Shown piece after piece: positions 51,656 through 63,712 of a stretch of DNA of 64,000 nt; position 1 is the stretch's first letter, and each line of letters opens with the position of its first letter. The position numbers and the translations under genes were made by a program. This stretch comes from Pithys albifrons albifrons (Eukaryota; Chordata; Aves; Passeriformes; Thamnophilidae): contig NC_092459.1 in the NCBI RefSeq assembly GCF_047495875.1, positions 16,725,795 to 16,789,794 of the forward strand, read 5' to 3'. Under the pieces are notes generated by a model. It worked only from the letters and a program-made list of their open reading frames with translations, was not told where the DNA came from and searched no databases.

Positions 51656-51813
51656 GGCTGCCCGGAGAAGTGGTCGAGTCACCACTCCTGGAGGTATTTA
51701 GAAGACCTGTAGATGAGGGATTTATGGATATGGTTTAGTGGTGGATTTGGCGTGCTGTGCTAATGCTGGACTCAATGATCTTAAAGGTGTTTTCTAACCT
51801 AAATGATTCTATG
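51656..51813 (+). mobile_element. CR1 LINE 3' end
   Basis: A sense CR1 3' end: GGCTGCCCGGAGAAGTGGT, then CACTCCTGGAGGTATTTAGAAG, GGACTCAATGATCTTAAAGG and TGATTCTATG. One octamer is left. The family resembles the subgroup whose 3' UTR has the GTGGATTTGGC-type block. Confidence 0.93.
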
Positions 51814-53298
51814 TACTTAGGTAAACCCTTCAAAAGCAAATGTCCTTTTTTTAGCATAGTTTGATGAGGAGTTCCTTGTACAACTGGAGTTATGCACTGA
51901 CTCTTGAGCTGTTAAAGGCAGAAGATGGTAACATCAAGAAATCAGCCTTTTTGTTACCTAAATAAGCAATTTTGATTGTGTTTTGATGCAGAATGTCTAA
52001 GAGAGCATTTTGCTACACCTAATGCTTGCCAGTTTGATTAAGATCATGTGCTACTTAGTTTTCAGGTGTTATTATTACTTAGAGATCTTTCCATTTTATA
52101 AGATGCCTCTGAGAAATACGTGGTTTTGAATATTCAGTAGTAAAACTTGCTGTAAACTTTCAGTAAAATTCTGCTAGTGGTTCTTCAAGATTATAAATGG
52201 AGCTTTATTTATTGTTTTAGAGTTTTGAAAGAACAAGAGCACATTATATTCCAACCAGATATGTTTTGTAATGCACTCCTACATTTAGTGGTGTTAATTA
52301 TTGGTAGGGAATATACTCATTGTATGACCAAGAAGGGATAGTCCTGTGTCAGCTCTGAACAGCTGGGAAAGATCAGAGCTAGAAAAGATTAGAGCCCCTA
52401 AACTGCTCTGAAAATTGCTGTAGGAAAGGTCCTACACTGAAGTTGTGATCTTTGCTCTCTTCTTCTGTATAGTTAGGAATCTGGGCCTCTGATTTTTACT
52501 TTTAGCATTTACACTGAAACTTCACATGTATTTTGGTTGGCAGCACAGATAGGTAAGGTATAATTTACCAACAAAAGTGCCTTTAGAAATTCAGGTCTTC
52601 TCCTGCATCTGTTCTTTCCTTGGAAGAAGACTAGTGTTAACTAACCTAGAAATCTAACATTCTGTTACAACACACTTCTGGCACTGCTGTCATGCTTCCT
52701 TTTTCATAATCTTTCAAAATCCTGGTAGTGTCTGGGATTTTGATCTACCCAAATGGCCCATTATAAATCTCTCTGATGTCAAATATTAAGTGAATCTAAT
52801 TTTGATGAAAGATTTGCCCAGATCCCATATTGTTACCTATTTGCTCTTTTTCAGAGAGGCAAAAGGCTCTGAAATTTTGGTCAGGTCATTAACATGAGAA
52901 TGTTTTATGTTCATAAAAAGAGGCTATTACACTTGAAAGATGAGAAACTTACAGAAATCCTTTGCTTTCAACTGTGGTAAAAGGATTCCGACATATTCAT
53001 ACTTATTGACCATTAAAGCATGAATAGAGAGAATTTTAATAGGAAATATGGCTATCAAATTTTTATTTATGTCTAGTTTTCCCTTCAGTTGCCTTTAGTT
53101 TCCAGTTTGGATCAATTTATCTTGTTATCAGATTTCAAAGATGATTCACATTCTTTAATACATGTATAGTATTGACTGGGCTTTTATAAAGGGCCAGACT
53201 TCTAAGCTGCTTATTGCCTCAGCTGCTGAGGCTTTTATATAACACCAGATACTTCACACACTTCCGGATGTGAATGTGCCTTCTAAGGGCCCATATTA
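51814..53298. other. Unique non-coding segment
   Basis: AT-rich sequence with no long open frame and no recognised repeat. Confidence 0.5.
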
Positions 53299-53737
53299 TG
53301 CATCAGGCTGACGAGCCGCTGACCAGGGGAAATAATGACCCAGCACACCCCGCACCGGATGAAACAAAGGCACCAAAGTGAATATTTATTAAGGAATAAC
53401 ATGGATATTTATGGGGTTCTTAGGAAAGGTTCTGGAGCTTGGACAGGATTGGGTAAGGGTAGTGACAGAGTGAGTAACTGGGCAACCGGATAGCCAGTGG
53501 GGAACAACTCCTCAAATGACGGGAGAACTAACCAACAGGAAACCAGGGGTTAGGGCAGAGGTGGAAAAGGATAGGGCAGGGAGATAACAAATAAAACTTT
53601 CCAAACCAAGAACCGTACAGTAAATTGCATAACTTTTAAACTTCAACAACAAAAGTGTCCCATGTATGTAGCTGGGCTGGGCTGGGCTGCTCCTCAGTGT
53701 TGGCCGCCTTGGAGGTCCATTTTAGCATTCTCCCACA
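53299..53737 (-). mobile_element. Solo LTR of an endogenous retrovirus
   Basis: On the minus strand the element starts TGTGGGAGAATGC and can be read to CAGCCTGATGCA, giving TG...CA termini over about 439 bp. It holds a CATAAATA box (53406-53413) about 20 bp upstream of an AATAAA signal (53385-53390), a compact promoter and polyadenylation layout typical of LTRs. The flanks TATTA and TCAAA do not match. An alternative is CATCA on both sides (53301-53305 and 53736-53740), which would shorten the LTR and remove the TG...CA symmetry. No internal retroviral sequence adjoins it. Confidence 0.65.
53675..53692 (+). repeat. Short GGGCT tandem repeat in the LTR
   Basis: Three to four units of a 5-mer (GCTGG/GGGCT phase) lie inside the U3-like part of the LTR. 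Confidence 0.6.
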
Positions 53738-54770
53738 TCAAACTATGTTGAAATTGTGATGATTTCTTCACACACATCCAAACTGTTAAACTGGGAAATG
53801 ATTATTCCATCTCTTCATTCTATCTCCCCCTCTTTTGTCCTTCTTACACAGAATTGCAGTAATTCATGTAGGAACAGATCTCTTACAGTCAACTAGTCCT
53901 CCCTCTTTCTCATAGCAAAGCCAGCTTCAAAGATAGATCAGGTTTCTTGGAGCTTTGCACTGCTTTCAGTGTCTCCAAGTATGGAGGTTCCAGATTCCAC
54001 AAACTCTTTCTGTACCCTGTCCCACCAGCACTGTGATTTTTTGGTGTTGTTTTTATACAGGAATCTAGATATGCTACTATTCTACTGTTCTTTGGATGCA
54101 AATGTAGATGTTCTTCAAATCTTCTCTTTTTCCACAGTGATCCCTATTTACCCTGTTTCCTGACTGACCTCCTTTATACTTGCCATCATTGTCTTTTGTT
54201 TTTCTCTTGACCATGTCTCTATAGCTTCTTCCTTTCATAATTCAAGAGTATATTAGTGTTTATTATTCCAAATCCTTAGAAAACCACCCTGTTTGCCTCT
54301 CTGTTGCTTCCCACTGTTGCTCCAAGACGTGTTATTTGTGCATTCACATTGTGTTGTGTTCAAAGCATCTGATCTCCAGTGCTGTTGTAAACACCTTCTA
54401 ATTGTCTTCTGACCTTGTTAGCTGAAACCACTCACCAAATTGTGTAATGATTCTCTCTTAGCCAGTTTCTCCTCCTCTCACACTGTCATTTTTGATCTCT
54501 TTAAATCTCATCGTAGTTTTTATCCTTGGCTTCATTCTTTGCTTGTTTTCCTCCTAATCCTTAATCATTCATTTCACTCATCTTTGGAACTTCCTGATCC
54601 GACTTCTGCCAAAATCCTAAGGATTTTTAGTTTTGATCCATCTCTCCTTTCCTTTTACACATCGCTTTTCCAGTCCTTTGACATGTCTGTGCTGCTGACA
54701 CAGATTTATATCTGTACTCCAGATATTATAGTAAGAGCTCAAGACAGTCATGCTTCAAAAAACGGCTTCC

Positions 54771-54790
54771 GTCTTACTCCGTCTTACTCC
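54771..54790 (+). repeat. Perfect 10-mer tandem duplication
   Basis: GTCTTACTCC occurs twice head to tail, probably by replication slippage in pyrimidine-rich DNA. Confidence 0.9.
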
Positions 54791-56029
54791 CCCCTTACTG
54801 CTTGTTTTCTCAGTCCCCATCTTTTATGTCAGGCCCCTAATACAGGCCTTACTTTTGACTCAGGCCTCTTCAGATTCTCCTGTCAAGGTTATGTATAAAT
54901 ATTTCCGTTTCCTTTCGTCATAACACATTTAAGCTGTGGTTCTTAATCTCATGTCAGTAAATCTATTGAAGTTCTCTTATGATGTATCTACACCATGTAT
55001 TGCAATATACCTTCTAAGGACTTGGCATAGTATCCATGCAGTTTTTATCTAGAAATCTTTGGGAGTATAACAATAAAACTAATTCATATATGTAAGTAAC
55101 TGATAAGAGTGAGTCAATTGTGCATTGTTAAAGTATGCTTGAATATGGGGCCGTTTGTATGAGATTGAGGTGAAAGGGGGAAATGTTGCAGTAGGGAAAC
55201 CCATCTCAGGAAATCTGCTTCATAAATTTCACCACCGAGTTTTATCTTTACTTCATCCTTGCCTTTCTGCTGCACTCAGAATGTAAAAATGTGTGTTAGT
55301 TTATCTCTGAATTTAGCTTGATGTTACTATACATAAATGCACAAAAGTGGAAAGTAGGGACGGATCCTTTGCTTTGCGTTGTTGTATTTTGACAATTACT
55401 CATCAGTGCTGTAAATTTGGATTCATTTTGTCATATTAAATCCTCACTAAAAATTCACTCTGCATAAGGCAAACAGGATCCTGAAAATGCACATACTGCT
55501 CACCTGGTGTGCTTGCTCTTTATCACAAGATTAAATATGCTTCTGAGGCTGAAAAATGATCTTACCGAAGTCAACATTTATGCCAGTAATGTGGTAGAAA
55601 AGGCAAAAAGTGTCCAAGCTCAGAAGTCAGTGAAGCTGCTGAAATACAAGCTCTCAGAACACATTTGTGTCATGGTGTAAGCATGTTGTATTGATTCCTG
55701 GGACAGACAGCTGGGTCTTGGAAAGACAGATGAGAGTAAGGGTAAACAGGAGGGCCTGAAGTCAGTCTACAAACTGTTTTTATTTTGAAAAGCTTTTAAT
55801 TTCAAAAAGCATTTGAGAACTAAGATGAGAACACACTAAGAAGACAGAGTTTAATTCCCCTAATATAATGTTGAAGTCTTTTACTTTTTTTTTCTTAAAA
55901 ATGCCCCAAAACATACAAATAATGAGAAGGGCACTATGACTTGAGTGATAAAACTATCACACAGCAAACCAATAGTGTTAAATAAATGGAAATTTATTTT
56001 GCTTTAAGTTTTACAAGCCTCCATATTCC

Positions 56030-56044
56030 TTTTTTTTTTTTTTT
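56030..56044. repeat. Poly-T run
   Basis: Fifteen uninterrupted T residues. No retroposon body was recognised on either side. Confidence 0.85.
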
Positions 56045-59000
56045 AATTTTTGTATTTGACTTTTATCCACTGACTTCTATGAGAACTCAACACAGGTATT
56101 TTATGGGACTTTCTCTTTTAGCTGTACTGTATGTGATCTTTAGTAGCCTTTTTTCTTTAAAAATGTTTCCTGAGTCTTCCTCTAATTTGAGTGTTGTTCC
56201 CTCATTTGACATTGAGGCTTTACAGCTGTTCTGTTTCAGAGGAAAGGTGATCAGATGTGGCTGTGCTGTTCTGCAGGTTGTCTGGTGTGGTACTGCAAAG
56301 CAGTAGAACTGAAATTCCATTGCAGTCTTAACAGAGACAGGAGTTGAAGCGTTCAATTAACAAGGTCTATTTTCGAGACCTTACATAGTCTTGAGAAAAT
56401 ATTTCAGATCTATGGTAGAATTTGTTATAATAATACCAGTGATATAAGGAAATGCCCTGGTTGTGTGTATATGCTTTTAAAATCACTTGCAGATACATTC
56501 AGTCCAAGCATAAAGTAGTCTGATGAAACTGTAGTGCTTGGAAGAGTGGTATGCTGAAAAGCCTTCCTTCAGTGTAGCATGGCGGTGGCACAGGATTGCA
56601 ATTAAGTACAATCCATAGAGTTGATTTTGCCCTTCTGTCCTTTCTCATAAGCATGCTACCTATCTTTTTGAACAGGGAGTCACCTCTTTTCCCGTGCTCA
56701 TAGCTCATACTGATTGCAGTCAAGGTCCACTGGTGCTATTGCAGTATAAATCAGTGGTAATAAATGTAAATGCCCTTAAAGCTTACAGTATTTACTGCTT
56801 GCATTGAAGGTAGACTAAGGTGCTATTCCCAGGGCTTTTTTTTTCCCCCTTTTTGTTGAAGTCTAAAGGGTCACCCTAAAAGACAGGACAAAGAGCTGTG
56901 ATTTGACTGCCATTCCACAGGGTATGGGTAATAATCATTGCATTCATTTCTCGTGGGCCACTGAAAAGCTCTCAGACCTCAACAGCTTCAAACTGTTACT
57001 TCAGCTGGGTTGGATTTGAAGCAGTAACATAAAGGTGAACCACCCTATGGACCATTATCAGTCCCGAGTCACATAGACCTCTTTTGCCTGTCATCTTGAA
57101 TTTGTGCTTCCTCAGCAAATGTGATTCTGGCACAAGGCATCCAGAACTTTTGATATGGACTGCACAGACATTGTAAAGCATCTGGGGACACAAAGGGAGT
57201 TTCTCTTAATAATTCAGCCTGGCTTTAATGCACCACATGAACTAGATTTTTTATATACTTAGTGCTTAAAAGTTCCATTAGTTCCCCTCTTTTTCTCCTA
57301 CCTCTTTCTTTACTTTCCAGTAATATTTTTGTGCTGATGTAAAATTTTATGAGATCTGTAGAATTTTTCTGCTAATTAGTTTCACTATTGTTTTCCTAAC
57401 AAAGAATAATAGGGTGAAAAACAATGGGAAGGAAAATGAAATTATATCCACTGTGCTTTAGTCATTCACATCCTCTCTGCTTGTGTATGCTTGTGTGTGC
57501 ATGTCCACATCCTTATTTTCTCTTTCTGGGATACCTTTCTGGGGTGTATTACAAACTCCATAAGGCAGCACTGAAAGGAAGGACCAACCTAGCAGTAGTG
57601 TTATTTTTAGGTAACAAGTAGGACCACATACATTACTCAATATGTAGTTACTGATAGAGTTCTGTGTAGCCACACTGGTACTGTAATGTTGTAACTGTCA
57701 GAAAACCCAAATGACATCTTGTGAAATCTGCATATTACTTGCTAAGTGCTTATTTGATACAAATTGTGGAAAGCTAGTTAGTTATTTGTATCTTTCAAAG
57801 GACCAGAGAGTATTTGCTATTCAAAATCTCTGCAACAAAGAACACCCCAATGCAACCAACCAACCAATGAAAAAAACTGCCAATAAAAAAAAATCAAAAT
57901 TATAAGTATTATTACTAAGAAGGTTTCAAGCTTACAGATCAATATCTATTTCTATTTCTTAGCTGAGAGGGTGTATTCTTTCCACATTTTGAGCACATTT
58001 AAGTGTTTAATCCAATTAAAGGACAGTTTGTACCTCTGCAGCATGGAAAGCCATGTAAAACCTTGGAAGCTGCGAAAATTGGCTCCACACCCGGTTAGCT
58101 CATGCCGCAAAGAATTAGCTGAAATGGGAGGGCAATTAGGAGCACAACTTTTGTGCAGCACTAAGCTGTAGATACTGAGCTAGCCAACCAGGAGCTGTGC
58201 AGGCTACACAAATGAATTCTTTCTCTACTGACACACAAGGAAACCTTGTAAATCTGTCTGCTGTTCCCACCTTACTACTTAGAAGTCCCATCTAACAGCC
58301 TCTTGCTGTCTCTGTACCTCTCCATAAGGATAAGAAAATGGGCCTGGAGTTCAAGTGGTTATGAGTCATTAGACTGTGGTGATCTATTGGCTGATTATTA
58401 ACAAATACCCACCCTCAGAGCAGTATTCACATGTTGGATTCTAGGTTAGATCTGTCACTGTTGGCACTGGGTTTTCTTTTAACACCGCAGTTCTGTTTTT
58501 GAAATCTACATAATGAGTCTATCATTTCTACATAGTACTTAGATGGCGAGTCCATCTTGCACATCAAGCTCAAGTACCAGCCTGTGTGGTGAAGCTCTCT
58601 CAGCTTGCTGTCCAGACTGAGTGGATGTCAGCCAGGTCTGGCCCACCTATCTTAGGGCTTTTTTAGCCTGAGCTAATTAATCCCTCACCAAATCTTCTTT
58701 GTGTTTGGCCAGGTCCAAGCACGGGCAGAAGAGCTGGGGTCTGTTACAGTCCTGGATGCGCACAGACAAGCCCAGAAGGAGGGCTGGGTGGCCAAACAAA
58801 TAATTTTTGTAAAAAGAGGTTGGCAGCTCTTATTCCATAGATGCAAAATTGCGTGAACTCCCACAGCTTCTGTTTTACTGACAGGGGTTTCTGTTTTCCA
58901 CCTCATTGTGCAGGGTCTCATGCTGAGCGCCTCACTCCGCAGATTAATGCCCTCTTCAGTCTCTGTGTTAGATGTTCAGCTGGGGAGGGTCTCTAACTAC

Positions 59001-62000
59001 TGCAGAGAGACTAGGATGTATCCCAAAAGGTTTATAACACCCTTTTGAATTCCTCAGATGAAATGTAGAATATGCGTGCAAGGTGTTGTTATTTCAGGGT
59101 TATTCAGGGGAAATATTGAGTGCCTGCAGGAGAATGAATTTAAGCTGCAATCCTGTTCATTGGATTCTGGCTCAACAGAATCAGGGTGCAGGATCTGGAC
59201 CATAATCAGAATCTATATTTGAACAGGGAGTTTAAAATCAGCTTTTTAAGAGATCTGAAAATGTGTTTTTTCACTCCCCTGATCTGAATTTGGCAACAGC
59301 GTAATCCCTGGGGCTGCCATTTCAGTGATAGTTCCAGCAGAGGACTTGGCCTAATGACCTGTATCAAAGCAAGAAGAACAGTGCTGCAGCCAGACACACA
59401 AAAAGCTGCTGCTGCTAGGAGACACTGACAGCTGGGGATGGTTTCTAAAGCCACTCAGATGTGGGATTTGCCATCAGCTCCCAGTTTTATTCTGAGCAGG
59501 AGGTTTGTGTTATTTAAATACAGAAAGCAATGAAAAAAGCACAATGAAAGTTCTAGAACTTGCAGAGAGTTGTGAATAGTCTAGTGCTTCTTTATGTCTT
59601 TTGGCTGCAGCTTTTCTTTCCTTGATCTATCTTTTGATTTTCAGATTGCACATTGAAGCATGTTAGTTGTAGGTAATTTAAAAATAAATAGTTGTCAGAG
59701 ACCTAGCCTTTGGTTGTTAAAAAATAAAGTGAGTTTCCTTTCTAAAGTAGAAGGGCAATATTTTCAATATCTCTCTAGGCTCTAAGTCATTTTGGATTTT
59801 CCTCTAAAAGTGCTTTCCTGGATGGCCAATGACATACATTTCTCTTAGCTGTAAGCCGTAGAGGAGAAAGGCAAATTCCTGTTACTTATACTAGTCTTGA
59901 ATGAGATCAGAAGTAGAGAGGTCACTTAGGGAATTCCCTGTCTGTGACAGTCTGAGTTACACGTATCTGTTGTGCTAACCTGGAGTACATTTTCACTTAA
60001 CGTGCTATACATAGTTCATAGTCTGATATGTCACCAGTTCTCTAATTGCTTTGATTATTCCCAAGCAAGGCATAGATGGCTATGGCCCTGTGATTACAAC
60101 AGTGGTGAAGAGGAGGTGTTTATACCATTGTAATTTTTGTTAGAACATGTAATGTCTGTTGTTAAATGTCTTGTTATTTTTATAGAACATTTTTCATACC
60201 TATGTTACAGTGGATTCAGAAAGAGCAGAAACTTTTTTAGCTTTTTAGTTTCCTAAATACCGTTGTTGTAGTATATTACATTGTCTTGTACAACACAAAT
60301 CTGGCAGATAATGTTATAACTTTATTCCAAATTACCAATAAGAATTGCCGCATAGCATTTAAACTATTTAAACACAAGTTTTTTCAGTAGTTTTCTTCAT
60401 GCTTTGGTAGCTTGTCAGGTGTTTGTAGACAAACAAAAATTAATCTTTTTTAATTTCTTTAAATGCTGATAGCTGGTATACATGGAGAAACTGTACCAAA
60501 CTTACAGAAAAATATGTTGTTTCCATTATTTCATTACTGGTTTGAGAACAGCTTGCAATCTGCAGTGCTGTAAGATGTGGACTGGAGCAGGTATCTGGAG
60601 CACACTGTGCTCTTCATGCAAAGGACTACTGCTAGGTTTTGCCCCAGTTCCCTCACAGCAATGTCTACAGGACAAAATCACAGCCTTTCATCCCTCCATG
60701 GGACGTGACATTCCAGGTGTGGTCCTGCTGCATAGCTCGTGCACACAGATCACTGCTATGTATTAGGAATTAAGTTTTCATGCTGTGGTCTAAAGGAAGA
60801 GATTCATCCAGTAGGCCAAGCAGTGTGTCATTTAATATTGATCAGGTTATTCTTAGTATTGTATTTCACTTTTCTTTCTTTAAGATTATGAGCCCCTTCC
60901 TTGGCTGTGGTTAAAAGCAGTAGAAATTGCTTAGTTGTCAGTTTGCTTCTGCATGCTTGTCTTCCCTGGTTCTAAATGCCTCCATCAGATCCACAGGATG
61001 GATTTCAGATAAGCAGCTTAAATGATGTATTGGCTGTGATGTGACAGAGGATGTTGCCAGGATTCCTTCCCACTACACTGTTTGCCACATGACCTAAGCC
61101 ACTTAGCACAAAGGCTAATGGGTGTTCATAACTGGACTTGTAGCCATAGAGGGGCAGGTTGGTAACTGTTAGTTGAAAACCCTTTTATTGCTTTTTGCTC
61201 AGATTACTTCACTCCTCTGTTATATACAGATAAATGAAAGTACACCAGTGAAGAGAAAGGGGAATCACCAGCTGGGCTTGTTTGCTGTTTCACTGTTCAA
61301 ATTACTTGCAATTTAAGTAGGCCTGTCTGCTGAGACTACTGTGAAGGAAACCAAAGTATCTTTCTTTGTGCTGGTGACTTAATATACTACCTGCAGGAAC
61401 TCAGGATATTAGAGTTATTGAATGCAAATTCCCTTACTCTATGCATAAGCGGTTTGCTTAGAGTCTAATACTCTGATGAAAAAATTGTATTTTACTATAT
61501 GCAGTGATCAAAGTACAGGAGGTGTACAGGAGGAAGACAAACAGAAAAGAACATTTAATTCCTCATATTGGAAGATGGAGATGGTATAGACTAAATCAAG
61601 CACTACCTTTAACATGTGCCAGGCACAGGGGTGGGCTTTGCTGGTTCTCTGGTCATTTGTAAAACTTTGACTTGCAAAACAACCAACTTACAGGGGTCAT
61701 AAATGCCCAAATGAATGTGGAAACCACTCTAGCAACCACTCTTGGACACTGGCCTCTTACCAATCCTCTTTGGGAATAATGCATTTACATGCCTTAAAAA
61801 AGGCTGTATTTTTTTTTAGTGAATCAAAATATCTTCTTCACACTTTTGTCGTGCAATATTTTTACATTCTTTAAAAATAACACAGAGATAACTGTGGTAG
61901 TTACTATCACTTGACATTTTTCATTCTCACATTAAACTATAGTCCCTTTTGCCTCTAAATATCCGTTTGTCTCACTGCAGTAACCTGCAGGGGTTAACTG

Positions 62001-63550
62001 GTGGAGTTAAACCCTGTATAGGCTTTGCATGCAAAGTGGAAGGCAGAGATTGTTGTTGCGCGGTGTCACCTCTGTCCTGGCATTGCCTGTGTCCAGCAGC
62101 CTGCCCATGAGGCCATGTTACTGTGGGCTTACTTGGACCCAGCTGGTGCTCCCAAAACCAATGCTCTCCCTAAACTAGCCGTGGGGAGGGCTGAGAAGAG
62201 ACAGCAGCAGAAGCAGCTGCTAAACAGCCAGAGCAGTGACCTTCATGTAGCTATTGCTGAGCATTCACTGCCTGGAGCTGAACAACTCGTGTGCCCATTC
62301 CTTCCTTCCCTCTTGCACAGACTCTTTGCATCAGCTTTGCTCCATGCCTGTGCTTGCTTATTTCTCTCTTCCATGCTCCTCCTTTTATCTCTTTCAGTGT
62401 CTGATCTTGCTACCCTTTTTCCTGTTTAGTTCATCTGTCCGTACCCAGCCACCCATAAATGGACCCAGATGGTAATCACACTTAGTCTGTGTGTGTGCTC
62501 ACCCCCTCAGCTGCCTTTTGTCTGCTCTCCCTCTCCAGACTCTCAGCTTTTCTGGCAAGTGCTGTCTGATGCTCCCCACTTGTGCAGTGCGTGCACAATA
62601 ATGCCACCATCCGGACTGCTCCACTGGTCTGTGCTAATTAATGAGACAATTAAGGGTGTATTATTTTCAAAGTTTCTATTAATTCATTGTGAAACTATTT
62701 CAATATTATGGAAAATACTCTTGTCCTTGAAGTGAGTGTGAAGATATACAAATGTTTTTTAATTTATTGCCATTATTCACTACTTTTAATAATGTACCAG
62801 TCACAGTCTGTCATTTCCATCTCCTTTCTGAATGAATGCACCTATTACTCCCACAGTCTAATAGGAATATTAACAGGCTTCTCATAATATATTGCCCTTT
62901 CTGGGGCTATACATTTCTTCACTGTACTATTCTTGAAATAAGAAGGGCAAAATTAAGCACACTGTTCAAGTATGCAGTCTTGATCAATTAGCATTGCATA
63001 TTTGCAGTGTATTTTTATGTTGTTCAATATCCTGTTTGATTTTTTCTTTGCTTTACTGTGCAGAGGGCAGGTGTTTCTCTAAGAATATATCATTCTCATG
63101 ATTTCCACTTAAGCTGGGGCAGGATGAATGTTTGAGCCTATAACTCATAAAATATGAAAGGAATTTGTAAAATACACCTGAGTACTGGGAAGGAGCACAG
63201 GAAACAGGGGAGAATCTAAAAAAGACTAACGAATTCTTAGCAGATTCTTGCCTGCAAGTGGGAATAGACAAGTTGGCTTAAGAAAGTAAGCAAATACTGC
63301 AGAATATGTAGAGAAGCATCTTTATGTCTAAAGAAAGAGAATACTGGGATGCATGCTGAAAATAAAATGACAGAATCAAGAGAAACCAGAAAACTCAGGT
63401 GCACTTGTCCTACTAGCCTTTTCTTCTCAGTAGAATTTCTAATGCTCTTATGTTCACAACTTCTGCAATTCCCATTGTCACAGCAACTCTGCTTCCAGGG
63501 AGGCTGGTCATCCCACAGCTTTAATGAGCACTGTACTGGGAGTGAAGGGC

Positions 63551-63622
63551 AGTCCTGTGGTGTAAAGGAGACCACTCTGGACTCTCAACCCAAGGACCTG
63601 AGTTCGAGTCTCAGTAGGGACT
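63551..63622 (+). other. tRNA-Gln-like head of the SINE
   Basis: A 72-nt tRNA-shaped segment. The A box is TGGTGTAAAGG (63558-63568) and the B box lies in GAGTTCGAGTC (63600-63610). The T arm is perfect: CTGAG (63598-63602), loop TTCGAGT, CTCAG (63610-63614). The acceptor ends AGTCCT and GGGACT pair. The 13-mer CACTCTGGACTCT (63573-63585) matches vertebrate tRNA-Gln(CTG). The anticodon position reads CTC instead of CTG and the anticodon stem is weakened, so it is not a working tRNA gene. Confidence 0.85.
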
Positions 63623-63640
63623 GTCCCGTGGCAGTTAAAG

Positions 63641-63712
63641 CCTCCCTGCCATCCAATCCCGTCAGATCTCGGATGCTCAGCAGGGTCAGCCCCAGTTAGT
63701 ACCGGGTGCTGT
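63641..63712 (+). other. 5S rRNA-like segment of SINE copy 2
   Basis: CCGTCAGATCTCGGATGCTCAG, read in shorter pieces, then CAGGGTC, GTTAGTAC and CCGGGTGCTGT follow the order of vertebrate 5S rRNA. The A-box/intermediate region is retained. About 25 nt between GTTAGTAC and CCGGG are missing, which removes box C; the ends of the gap share the microhomology TAC. Confidence 0.85.

Larger units (their letters stand above)
53738..63545. other. Long non-coding segment
   Basis: About 9.8 kb without a recognised gene. It holds a pyrimidine-rich block at 53810-54900 with a 152-codon plus frame (54440-54898) explained by base skew, a 10-mer tandem duplication at 54771-54790 and a 15-T run at 56030-56044. 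A stretch at about 57970-58170 has a non-repetitive texture and may be conserved. A patch at about 58695-58850 follows a TGGCCAG acceptor-like site and is open in plus sense but lacks a convincing donor. Another pyrimidine-rich patch lies at 62270-62610. The last 12 bases are the left target duplication of the SINE that follows. Confidence 0.5.

Noticed and set aside
54440..54898. A 152-codon plus-strand protein gene
   Set aside because: It has the same pyrimidine bias, contains a 10-mer slippage duplication and shows no recognisable domain.
58695..58850. Exon after a TGGCCAG acceptor-like site
   Set aside because: The frame runs past any plausible donor into a stop, the pyrimidine tract is weak and the minus strand is equally open.
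63551..63622. A genuine tRNA-Gln gene
   Set aside because: The anticodon position reads CTC, the anticodon stem is weak, and the segment is the head of a longer unit with target duplications.
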